The notes under the pieces are model-generated. The model did no database searches. It worked only from the letters and a program-made list of their open reading frames with translations, and was not told where the DNA came from. From Candidatus Peregrinibacteria bacterium CG_4_10_14_0_2_um_filter_43_11 (GTDB taxonomy: Bacteria; Patescibacteriota; Gracilibacteria; UM-FILTER-43-11): DNA of 6,944 nt. Shown here piece after piece: positions 1 to 5,742 of this stretch. Each line of letters starts with the position of its first letter. Position 1 is the stretch's first letter. The translations under genes were made by a program, and so were the position numbers. The stretch spans positions 1-6,944 of the forward strand of contig PFOK01000025.1 in assembly GCA_002792495.1 (NCBI GenBank). Reading direction: 5' to 3'.

Positions 1-268
1 ATGTCAGACGACCCATGAAGTCATAATTGAAATATGTTGTCTGATTTCGTTTGTCTTTTTCTGTCAATTTATTTCCAACTGAGTCGTACGTATAGCTACG
101 TGTATTGTTTAATTGATCAGCAACTGTTTTTAATTGATTGTCTTCATAATATGTATAATGCGTTGCCGTCGTATCTGGATAAATAATCATTGTCTTATTG
201 CCATTTGCATCATATTGGTATGACGTCGTATTATTTGCAGGATCTATTTCACTGATTACATTAGGTGA
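1..268 (-). CDS. RHS/YD-repeat protein, internal fragment (truncated on both sides)
   Basis: Reading the minus strand from about 268 down to the window edge gives an uninterrupted frame with clear YD-repeat character. It contains SYQYDANGNKTMI, then HYTYYEDNQLKTVADQLNN, then SYTYDSVGNKL, and finally FNYDFMGRLT at the edge. This is the Y-x-Y-D-x-x-G-N/R pattern of RHS proteins, roughly four 20-residue units. Such proteins form large beta-cage shells around polymorphic toxins or act as surface adhesins; which applies here cannot be told, because the C-terminal end lies beyond the left edge. On the N-terminal side the frame runs on without repeat character to a TGA at 310-308 (a GTG at 301-299 is the only start-like codon), so the fragment has lost its real N-terminus and secretion signal here. 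Base composition is AT-rich (about 33% G+C over 1-240), unlike the DNA to the right. The family call is confident; whether it is expressed is doubtful. Confidence 0.8.
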
Positions 269-275
269 CTGCAAA

Positions 276-301
276 GTGGTCGCTGAACCGGTTCTAACCA
301 C
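276..301. repeat. Nested inverted repeat at the RHS junction
   Basis: A perfect 10-base palindrome, GAACCGGTTC (285-294), lies between GTGGT (276-280) and its complement ACCAC (297-301), with spacers of 4 and 2 bases. It sits within a few bases of where YD-repeat homology stops and composition changes. It could be a recombination or insertion scar, an operator, or a palindrome that misled assembly. No insertion-sequence terminal repeat or target duplication was recognised. Confidence 0.5.
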
Positions 302-881
302 TCGACATCACAATGTTCTCCGATTCAAAGGGGATGTGGGCGCCGCCAATCTTTTTGTTCAGGATGGTGAAGGAATGACAGTGAATTTTATAAAAGAACG
401 ACTGACAGACGGACTGGAAAAAGCACAAGTTCCTGTGGCCTACCGGGCGGGAGACAAAACAAGAAAACGCGGTGCCCTTTTTGTGGTCAGAAAAAAAGAT
501 ATCAACACGGCTTTGCAGGATGGACGCTTGGCTGTCACCAGAACACCTGGAACAGATGAATTTCTGATTCAGGGTAGGATTCCGGTTCGTTTGAATGGCG
601 CACTCATCAACCGTCAGTTGTCTTTTGATTCCCGGGGTGATCCAACCGGTTTTGCAAATGAACTCACCTTTCGCGCGGATGATGTTGCCACAAAACAGAT
701 TCTGGATGACGCACGTGTGTCCGTTGCCACCTATGAAGAAGGAATTGACGACCAAAAAACCCTTTATTGCCGGGCAACAGCCGAAGCCTTAAATAAAGCA
801 TTAGCAAGCACCCGTTTATTTTTCAATCAGACGAATTCAGGAGAAATGGAATTGAGGGTAAGAGTAATGGAGGTGGCCTAA
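276..881 (+). CDS. Unrecognised protein, possibly N-terminally truncated
   Basis: I do not recognise this protein. The frame is open from an ATG at 198 to TAA at 879-881, but its first 25 or so codons are antisense to the RHS fragment. I therefore prefer the GTG at 276, which has an AGGTGA Shine-Dalgarno-like site (263-268) 7 bases upstream and gives 201 residues. ATG 375, with AGGA 10 bases upstream, is an alternative giving 168 residues. The product is soluble-looking and charged, with no signal peptide, membrane segment or cysteine motif; a basic patch (GDKTRKRG) falls near residue 60. Its composition (ordinary charge balance, few cysteines, about 48% G+C) favours this strand over the minus-strand frame opposite. 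It could be the 3' part of a longer gene broken at the junction. A probable terminator follows, so it seems to be transcribed separately from gyrA. Confidence 0.5.
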   Translation: MVAEPVLTTRHHNVLRFKGDVGAANLFVQDGEGMTVNFIKERLTDGLEKAQVPVAYRAGDKTRKRGALFVVRKKDINTALQDGRLAVTRTPGTDEFLIQGRIPVRLNGALINRQLSFDSRGDPTGFANELTFRADDVATKQILDDARVSVATYEEGIDDQKTLYCRATAEALNKALASTRLFFNQTNSGEMELRVRVMEVA

Positions 882-922
882 TTGCTCATGCCTATATACG
901 GGCGATGTATGATCACTTCCTC

Positions 923-950
923 ATGGTGTCACGGACGCATCGGTTTTTTT
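923..950 (+). terminator. Probable Rho-independent terminator after the orphan ORF
   Basis: ATG plus TGTC (923-925, 927-930) can pair with GACGCAT (934-940) across an ACG loop. The stem has 7 pairs with one T.G wobble and one bulged G. Two bases later comes CGG with seven T (944-950). The stem is modest but the T-run is good, and it lies 42 bases past the stop codon at 881. Confidence 0.5.
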
Positions 951-966
951 ACAAACTAAAAACCTT

Positions 967-994
967 TTGCTCACTGGGGCTTTTGTGATAATAT
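967..994 (+). promoter_or_regulatory. Candidate sigma70 promoter for the gyrA leader
   Basis: TTGCTC (967-972) and TAATAT (989-994) are 16 bases apart. An overlapping alternative -10, GATAAT (987-992), carries the TGn extension just upstream (984-986). Transcription would start near 1000, leaving a leader of about 155 bases before gyrA, which contains the foldable region at 1018-1112. Each hexamer matches consensus at 4 of 6 positions, or 5 of 6 for GATAAT. Confidence 0.4.
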
Positions 995-1017
995 CTTCGT
1001 GCTCTTGGCTCCAACGC

Positions 1018-1112
1018 TCGGGTGCTCCGACTCGGAGAATAGGGGTCATTCGTAGCCTATCACAGGTACGCGTTTCCCTACCCGAAAAAGTGACCTTAGA
1101 ACAGGGAAGGTT
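1018..1112 (+). ncRNA. Candidate structured leader RNA upstream of gyrA (three-way junction)
   Basis: Hand folding gives a compact set of helices. P1 pairs TCGGGT (1018-1023) with ACCCGA (1080-1085), 6 of 6 Watson-Crick. P2 is CTCCG (1025-1029) with CGGAG (1033-1037). P3 pairs AGGGG (1041-1045) with TCCCT (1075-1079) and continues above an internal loop as CGTA/TACG (1051-1054, 1067-1070) and CCT/AGG (1056-1058, 1064-1066), with bulged G1055 and an AUCAC loop. P3 abuts P1 with no linker. A further hairpin pairs GACCTT (1092-1097) with AAGGTT (1107-1112). Competing pairings exist: GGGGTCA (1042-1048) with TGACCTT (1091-1097), and TTCCCT (1074-1079) with AGGGAA (1103-1108). Either would break the junction, so a switch is possible. 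Structured gyrA leaders have precedent (the gyrA RNA motif of Pseudomonadales), but I do not recognise this as that motif or any other known class. It could also be an independent small RNA. Confidence 0.45.
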
Positions 1113-1155
1113 TAGGCTTGGATCGCTCTTTTATTACGTTTAACCTTAAAATACT

Positions 1156-3840
1156 GTGCCAAAAAAGAAAGACGCAAAAAACGACTTCAACCCCGAAGAG
1201 GACGAGGATATTGAAGATGGGATAGAATCCGAGGACGAAGAGGGGGAAATAGAAGAAATAATAGACGATGAAAATGAAGAAGAGGTGGTGGAGGAGCTTC
1301 AACTGGAAGTCACAGGAAGCAATATCGACGAAGGCGATGGCTCCAATGGAGAGCTCACTCCTTTTAATTTGGGGGGTTCAATCAATCCGCGGGATATCGT
1401 GAGTGAGATGGAAGAAAGTTACTTGGATTACGCGATGAGTGTGATTGTTTCCCGTGCGTTACCGGATGTTCGTGATGGCTTAAAACCGGTTCATCGCCGC
1501 ATCCTTTATTCGATGCATGAAATCGGGCTACGATCGTCCGCCAAGTTCCGCAAATCCGCCACTGTTGTGGGTGATGTTTTGGGTAAATATCATCCTCATG
1601 GTGACACCGCGGTTTACGATTCGATGGTACGTATGGCGCAAGATTTTAGCATGCGCTACCCTCTTGTATTTGGGCAGGGAAACTTTGGATCTATGGACGG
1701 AGACAATGCGGCCGCGATGCGTTATACGGAGGCTAAAATGCAGAAGATCGCGGATGAAATGTTAGCCGACATCGAAAAAGAAACCGTGGATTTTCGTCCC
1801 AACTACGATGGACGACTCAAGGAACCGATTGTATTGCCTAGTCGTATCCCCGCATTACTTCTCAATGGATCCATGGGTATTGCTGTTGGAATGGCCACCA
1901 ACATTCCCCCTCACAATCTCACCGAGGTCATGAGCGCGGTTCAGCATCTCATTAAAAACCCTGAAGCAAACATCGAAGAGCTGATGCAGTTCATTAAAGG
2001 TCCTGATTTGCCGACAGGGGGCATGATTTACGACATTGAAGCCATTAAAACCGCCTACGCCACAGGCCGTGGCAGCATTACCATGCGCGGTGTTGCCGAA
2101 GTGAAAGAAACTAAGACCGGAAAACATCGCATTATCATTTCCGAAATTCCTTACCAGGTCAACAAGGCAACATTGGTCGAAAGAATGGCCGACTTGGTGC
2201 GCGATAAAAAAATAATGGGCATTTCAGACATCCGGGATGAATCCAATCGCGATGGAGTGCGAGTGGTGGTTGAGCTCAAGCGCGATGCTTATCCAAAAAA
2301 AGTATTGAATCAACTTTATAAAAATACCGCTCTGCAAACATCGTTTGGATTCAACATGATCGCTTTGGTGGATGGCATTCAACCACGCCTTCTCGACATT
2401 AAAGCCATTTTGAAATATTTCATCATTCATCGTCAGGAAGTGGTACGTCGTCGTACCGAATTTGAATTGAAAGTGGCTAAAGTGCGAGCGCATATTTTGG
2501 AAGGGGTAAAAATCGCGCTCGATCACATCGATGAAGTGATTGCCACGATCAAAAAATCTGCCACTAAGGAAGTGGCCAAAGAGGCTTTGATGCAAAAATT
2601 CAAATTGTCCGAAATTCAGGCCAAAGCCATTTTGGAAATGCGACTTCAGACTTTAGCCGGCCTTGAGCGGAAGAAAATTGAAGATGAACTCAAGGAAAAA
2701 TTAGATTTCATCAAAGAATGTGAAGGAATTTTGGCTGATGACAAAAAAATTCTATCTATCGTCAGTGATGAAACTCAGGAAATCATCGACAAGTACGGTG
2801 ATGAACGCCGCACGAAAATCATTCCTCACGCGGTGGGTCAGTTCAACGCCAAGCAGTTGATTCCCGATGAAGCCATGATTGTTACTTTAACCGACGGAGG
2901 GTACATCAAGCGCCTTTCTCCGACTATTTATCGTACTCAAGGTCGGGGGGGCAAGGGTGTGATTGGCATAACCACTAAGGAGGAGGATGAAATTTCTCAG
3001 ATGATTTACACCCGCACGCACAACGACATGCTGTTCTTCACAAGTATGGGACGCGTGTTCCGTTTGCCTGCTTACGAAATCGCTTTGGCAAGTCGTACCG
3101 CACGTGGTCAGGCAATCGTCAATTTATTGCAACTCGAAAAGGACGAACGTGTAACGGTGATGCTGGACGCGACTAAGAATCCCGGGGATTACTTATTCAT
3201 GGCAACCAATCGCGGTACGGTCAAAAAGACGAAATTGGAAGATTTCAAAAATGTACGAAAATCCGGTTTGATCGCAATTAAATTGCGTCCGGGGGATCTC
3301 TTGGAATGGGTAAGGCCAACCTCTCCCGGAAACCAAGTGGTGCTCGTGAGCAGTGATGGGAAATGCATACGCTTTAAAGAAGATGATGTACGTCCAATGG
3401 GTCGTCCTAGCATGGGTGTGCGTGGGATTCGCCTTAGAAATAATGACTTTGTGGTTCAAATGGACGTGGTTAAGGACGAAGAGTCCGGACGTTTACTGGT
3501 GGTGATGGAAAATGGATTGAGTAAGGCGACTAAAGTGACCGATTATCGTTTTCAAGGTCGTGGAGGAACGGGCGTAAAAGCCGCTCAAATCACCGCTAAA
3601 ACAGGTAAAATTATTGGCGCCCGTGTCATTGACGATACCATGGTCGGTGACCTGATCCTCATGTCCCGTCATGGGCAAATGATTCGTTTGCCACTCAAAC
3701 AAATCCCTTCTATCGGTCGTGCAACTCAGGGTGTTTATGTCATGCGGTTTAAGGAAGGAGATGATAAAGTGGCCTCCTTATCTCTTATTTTAGATGAAGA
3801 TGGGGTTCCGGAACCTCCGGAATTGCCTTTAAAAAAGTAA
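1156..3840 (+). CDS. gyrA: DNA gyrase subunit A with acidic N-terminal extension
   Basis: GyrA is the breakage-reunion subunit of DNA gyrase, which with GyrB introduces negative supercoils using ATP. The product has 894 residues. The conserved core begins near residue 76 (INPRDIVSEMEESYLDYAMS). The winged-helix region includes HPHGDTAVYD (146-155), the quinolone-resistance region, with Thr151 at the E. coli Ser83 position and Asp155 at Asp87. The catalytic tyrosine is Tyr190 in AAAMRYTE. The coiled-coil/tower part spans about 430-560. The C-terminal DNA-wrapping beta-pinwheel starts near 565 and has a good GyrA box, QGRGGKG (595-601), which favours gyrase over topoisomerase IV. A degenerate second copy, QGRGGTG, is at 800-806. 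Residues 14-51 contain 24 Asp/Glu and no Lys/Arg, an addition of roughly 70 residues over E. coli GyrA. The start is GTG 1156, because an in-frame TAA lies at 1147-1149 and no ATG occurs until residue 85. No Shine-Dalgarno lies near it. gyrB is not adjacent. Confidence 0.97.
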   Translation: MPKKKDAKNDFNPEEDEDIEDGIESEDEEGEIEEIIDDENEEEVVEELQLEVTGSNIDEGDGSNGELTPFNLGGSINPRDIVSEMEESYLDYAMSVIVSRALPDVRDGLKPVHRRILYSMHEIGLRSSAKFRKSATVVGDVLGKYHPHGDTAVYDSMVRMAQDFSMRYPLVFGQGNFGSMDGDNAAAMRYTEAKMQKIADEMLADIEKETVDFRPNYDGRLKEPIVLPSRIPALLLNGSMGIAVGMATNIPPHNLTEVMSAVQHLIKNPEANIEELMQFIKGPDLPTGGMIYDIEAIKTAYATGRGSITMRGVAEVKETKTGKHRIIISEIPYQVNKATLVERMADLVRDKKIMGISDIRDESNRDGVRVVVELKRDAYPKKVLNQLYKNTALQTSFGFNMIALVDGIQPRLLDIKAILKYFIIHRQEVVRRRTEFELKVAKVRAHILEGVKIALDHIDEVIATIKKSATKEVAKEALMQKFKLSEIQAKAILEMRLQTLAGLERKKIEDELKEKLDFIKECEGILADDKKILSIVSDETQEIIDKYGDERRTKIIPHAVGQFNAKQLIPDEAMIVTLTDGGYIKRLSPTIYRTQGRGGKGVIGITTKEEDEISQMIYTRTHNDMLFFTSMGRVFRLPAYEIALASRTARGQAIVNLLQLEKDERVTVMLDATKNPGDYLFMATNRGTVKKTKLEDFKNVRKSGLIAIKLRPGDLLEWVRPTSPGNQVVLVSSDGKCIRFKEDDVRPMGRPSMGVRGIRLRNNDFVVQMDVVKDEESGRLLVVMENGLSKATKVTDYRFQGRGGTGVKAAQITAKTGKIIGARVIDDTMVGDLILMSRHGQMIRLPLKQIPSIGRATQGVYVMRFKEGDDKVASLSLILDEDGVPEPPELPLKK

Positions 3841-3857
3841 CCTTTCCATCAAAGTAG

Positions 3858-3886
3858 TTGAGATAATTGCACCAAAAGGCTAAAAT
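3858..3886 (+). promoter_or_regulatory. Sigma70-type promoter for the PKD/TSP3 gene
   Basis: TTGAGA (3858-3863) and TAAAAT (3881-3886) each match consensus at 5 of 6 positions and are separated by exactly 17 bases. The predicted start is near 3893, right at the GGAG (3894-3897) that is the only Shine-Dalgarno-like site, leaving a leader of only about 21 bases. This suggests the gene is transcribed independently of gyrA, although no terminator is visible between them. Confidence 0.65.
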
Positions 3887-3913
3887 TCTGATTGGAGATT
3901 AAACCTTTGCAGT

Positions 3914-5221
3914 ATGTTCAAATATCGATTCATTTACCTCTTTTTTATTGTTTTCGCTTGCGGGTTTTTGAGCATTCAGATCTCTTATGCTCAAGCCTTT
4001 GAAAAGGATTTATCGATCGAAATTGAAGATGTTGTCTTCCCCTCCACTATTATTGCGGGTGAAACAGTCCGTTTATATGCCACGATTACGAACAATTCTA
4101 TCTACGACTTGAAGGGGGTGGTGCGTTTTTATGATGAACTGGCACAGGAATTTATTAAAACCGATCAACCCATTTCCGCTTTAGCAGGGGGAACTGATTC
4201 CGTATTTGTGGATTGGGATTCTTTTGTGATGGGCAGTCATCCAATCTCCGTGCGTGCTGTTCCATGGGAAGAAGATCCGGATAATCCGGATAACAATAAA
4301 ATTACGAAAACGATTTATGTGGATCAGGATAATGACAGTGATGGAATTCCGAATCTGACTGATCCGGATGATGACAACGATGGCACTCCGGATACTCAAG
4401 ACGCTTTTCCTTTTAACCCCAATGAATCTCTGGATACCGATCATGATGGGATTGGAAACAATGAAGACACGGATGACGACAACGATGGTGTGAGCGATAT
4501 AGAAGATGTCTTCCCCTTGGACTCGGGCGAATCTGTTGATAGCGATGGTGATGGAGTGGGAGACAATAGTGATGCCTTTCCGAATGACCCCGGTGAAGCT
4601 TATGACTCCGATCACGATGGGCTGGGCGACAATGATGATCCTGATGACAATAATCATGGCCCTGTCGCAGTCATCGGTTCAAGCTACAGTGGTAGAAGTT
4701 ATCGCCTGGTTGATAATGCAGAAACTCAGGGGGGTGGTAATGGGGGCGGTATACAGCCGTTGGACATGAGCGCGGATAATAAAAATACAGGCCCAATGCC
4801 CCCCGATGCGGCGATTATTACCCCGGAAAAACCGTTGGTTAGTGATGTTATCAAAGTAAGTGTGGGGGATTTGATCACCTTCAACGCCTTAAGATCTTAT
4901 GACCCGGATGGAAATATCGCCTCTGTGGAATGGAGTTTTGACAACGAATCGAGCCAAGCGGGAATTGTTGTGGAGCACGCTTTCCGAAAGGTAGGTGTAC
5001 ACACTGCCAAAGTAAAAATAACCGATAATAAAGGTGAATGGCGAGAGGAAACAATTACCGTCAAAGTCATGCCGGGATGGGTCACTATTTTGATGGGAAT
5101 TCTTTTTGTGATCTTGATTTTTATCCTAGGTGTTCGCGTTAAAAATCATTATCACGATTCCGGAGCAATACGAAAGGAAGCCAAGAAAATAAAAAAGCAC
5201 TTGCCCAAAAAGCAGAAATAA
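3914..5221 (+). CDS. Secreted, C-terminally membrane-anchored TSP3/PKD-domain protein
   Basis: A 435-residue type I membrane protein, probably displayed on the cell surface. Residues 1-26 form a signal peptide (hydrophobic 7-20, likely cleavage after SYA). Residues 33-135 look like an Ig-like CARDB-type beta-sandwich. Residues 137-246 are Asp-rich thrombospondin-type-3 calcium-binding repeats. They include three copies of a D-A/V-F-P...E..D-[ST]-D-x-D-G pattern, starting at 163, 198 and 220. A Gly/Asn-rich linker follows (about 271-295). Residues 296-386 are a PKD domain (SYDPDGNIASVEWSFD; HAFRKVGVHTAKVKITDNKG). One transmembrane helix lies at 388-407, then a Lys-rich cytoplasmic tail (408-435). 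The TSP3 repeats would form a calcium-stiffened stalk. There are no catalytic motifs, so an adhesive or structural role is inferred. ATG 3914 is supported by the signal peptide. The gene lies 73 bases after gyrA with its own promoter. The domain calls are confident; the biological partner is unknown. Confidence 0.85.
   Translation: MFKYRFIYLFFIVFACGFLSIQISYAQAFEKDLSIEIEDVVFPSTIIAGETVRLYATITNNSIYDLKGVVRFYDELAQEFIKTDQPISALAGGTDSVFVDWDSFVMGSHPISVRAVPWEEDPDNPDNNKITKTIYVDQDNDSDGIPNLTDPDDDNDGTPDTQDAFPFNPNESLDTDHDGIGNNEDTDDDNDGVSDIEDVFPLDSGESVDSDGDGVGDNSDAFPNDPGEAYDSDHDGLGDNDDPDDNNHGPVAVIGSSYSGRSYRLVDNAETQGGGNGGGIQPLDMSADNKNTGPMPPDAAIITPEKPLVSDVIKVSVGDLITFNALRSYDPDGNIASVEWSFDNESSQAGIVVEHAFRKVGVHTAKVKITDNKGEWREETITVKVMPGWVTILMGILFVILIFILGVRVKNHYHDSGAIRKEAKKIKKHLPKKQK
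4322..4651 (+). repeat. Thrombospondin-type-3 repeat tract
   Basis: This region encodes residues 137-246 of the PKD/TSP3 protein. It is rich in GAT/GAC codons and carries the recurring DNDG, DHDG and DGDG calcium-loop motifs. The most regular part (about 4400-4639) has three units beginning DAFP, DVFP and DAFP, spaced 35 and 22 residues apart; the first spacing includes an inserted DTDDDNDG segment. Copies have diverged at the DNA level, so recent expansion is unlikely. Confidence 0.75.
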
Positions 5222-5229
5222 GATAAAAT
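5201..5229 (+). promoter_or_regulatory. Sigma70-type promoter for rpmE
   Basis: TTGCCC (5201-5206, 4 of 6) and TAAAAT (5224-5229, 5 of 6) are separated by 17 bases. The -35 box lies inside the last codons of the upstream gene. The predicted start, about 5236, falls at the base of the hairpin at 5237-5267, so the transcript would begin with that hairpin. Its -10 sequence and spacer match those of the promoter at 3858-3886. Confidence 0.55.
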
Positions 5230-5236
5230 CCACCCC

Positions 5237-5267
5237 GCTTTGCCTTTTATTTGCACGAGGCAACAGC
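5237..5267 (+). promoter_or_regulatory. 5' leader hairpin of the rpmE mRNA
   Basis: GCT-TTGCC (5237-5244) pairs with GGCAA-AGC (5259-5263, 5265-5267), giving 8 Watson-Crick pairs with one bulged C and a 14-base loop. No T-run follows, so it is not a terminator. It occupies the predicted 5' end of the rpmE transcript, 28 bases ahead of the ATG. Autoregulatory L31 leaders are known from several bacterial groups; whether this acts the same way is inference. Confidence 0.4.
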
Positions 5268-5295
5268 AAAAGAAGAACCTTTAATTCAAGAAAAT

Positions 5296-5706
5296 ATGAA
5301 ATCTGATATTCATCCCCGCTACAATTCAAAAACTAAAGTTAAATGCGCCTGTGGTGCCACTTTTGTTCTAGGGTCTACAAAAGAGGATTATTCCGTTGAT
5401 ATCTGTTCGCAATGTCATCCTTTTTATACCGGTAAACAGAAGTTAATCGATACCGCCGGCCGCGTTGATAAATTCCGTGAACGACAAAAAATAGCCGAAC
5501 AGAGGCAAACTGAAATGAAACAACATCATCAGAGTAAGTCGGAAACGTTGGAGGAAAAAATAACTCGCAAGGCGAAGGCAAACACAGAAGCCAAGGTAGC
5601 CGTAAAAGAAGAAAAGACAAAAAAAGCTCCGGAAAAAAAGGTTGTTGCCGCCAAAAAACCGGTTGCTAAAAAACCGGTAGCCAAAAAAACAGCGAAGAAA
5701 AAATAA
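5296..5706 (+). CDS. rpmE: Ribosomal protein L31 (bL31, zinc-binding type) with Lys/Ala-rich tail
   Basis: Large-subunit protein bL31, which bridges the ribosomal subunits near the central protuberance. Residues 1-65 match the family: MKSDIHPRY start, KCACG with Cys17 and Cys19, ICSQCHPFYTGKQ with Cys37 and Cys40, then TAGRVDKF. The four cysteines mark the zinc-binding (C+) form. The family is usually 65-90 residues long, but this protein has 136. The extra part is a charged, probably helical stretch (about 62-110) and then a Lys/Ala/Pro/Val tail containing KKPVAKKPVAKKTAKKK (120-136). The tail resembles histone H1-like or Alba-like nucleic-acid-binding tails and could contact rRNA. I chose ATG 5296 because it starts the conserved MKxDIHP sequence; TTG 5251 would add 15 residues not typical of the family and overlaps the leader hairpin. 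No strong Shine-Dalgarno is visible. The gene has its own promoter 67 bases upstream. Confidence 0.95.
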   Translation: MKSDIHPRYNSKTKVKCACGATFVLGSTKEDYSVDICSQCHPFYTGKQKLIDTAGRVDKFRERQKIAEQRQTEMKQHHQSKSETLEEKITRKAKANTEAKVAVKEEKTKKAPEKKVVAAKKPVAKKPVAKKTAKKK

Positions 5707-5708
5707 AC

Positions 5709-5742
5709 CCTGTAGGGGCGGGTCGCGACCTGCCCCTACAGG
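5709..5742. terminator. 34-base palindrome, probable bidirectional terminator / dispersed repeat
   Basis: Arms 5709-5725 and 5726-5742 are complementary at 16 of 17 positions around the centre TCGCGA. The single exception, G5720 with T5731, is a tolerated G.U pair in plus-strand RNA but an A.C mismatch in minus-strand RNA. Both flanks are T-rich in the direction of exit: TAATTCTTTATTTTTT on plus, GTTTATTTTTTC on minus. It lies between the convergent rpmE and glycosyltransferase genes. The CTGTAGGGGC...GCCCCTACAG form recalls palindromic repeats I believe are dispersed in many bacterial genomes; that is from memory and unverified. It also contains the last sense codon (CTG) and the stop (TAG, 5738-5736) of the glycosyltransferase. 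Confidence 0.75.

Noticed and set aside
198..275. ATG 198 as start of the orphan ORF
   Set aside because: The first 25 or so codons are the complement of the YD-repeat coding sequence, and no Shine-Dalgarno precedes the ATG.
276..301. Integron attC site
   Set aside because: The RYYYAAC and GTTRRRY core sites are not both present, and there is no integrase or cassette array.
294..755. Long minus-strand open frame opposite the orphan ORF
   Set aside because: Its product is rich in Cys, Phe and Ser with no motif and no start signal, typical of an antisense shadow; the plus frame has better composition.
1018..1112. tRNA, tmRNA, SRP RNA or RNase P RNA
   Set aside because: No T-loop, anticodon arm, tmRNA ends, SRP GGAA tetraloop or RNase P conserved blocks could be found.
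1369..1371. TTG 1369 as start of gyrA with GGAGAG upstream
   Set aside because: The whole 70-codon extension is in frame with consistent strongly biased acidic content, so it is more likely translated. Kept only as an alternative in the findings.
4181..4657. 158-codon minus-strand frame opposite the TSP3 repeats
   Set aside because: Its Ile/Val-rich repetitive product is the antisense of Asp codons (GAT/GAC), not a gene.
5251..5295. TTG 5251 as start of rpmE
   Set aside because: It adds 15 residues before the conserved MKxDIHP start and lies inside the leader hairpin.
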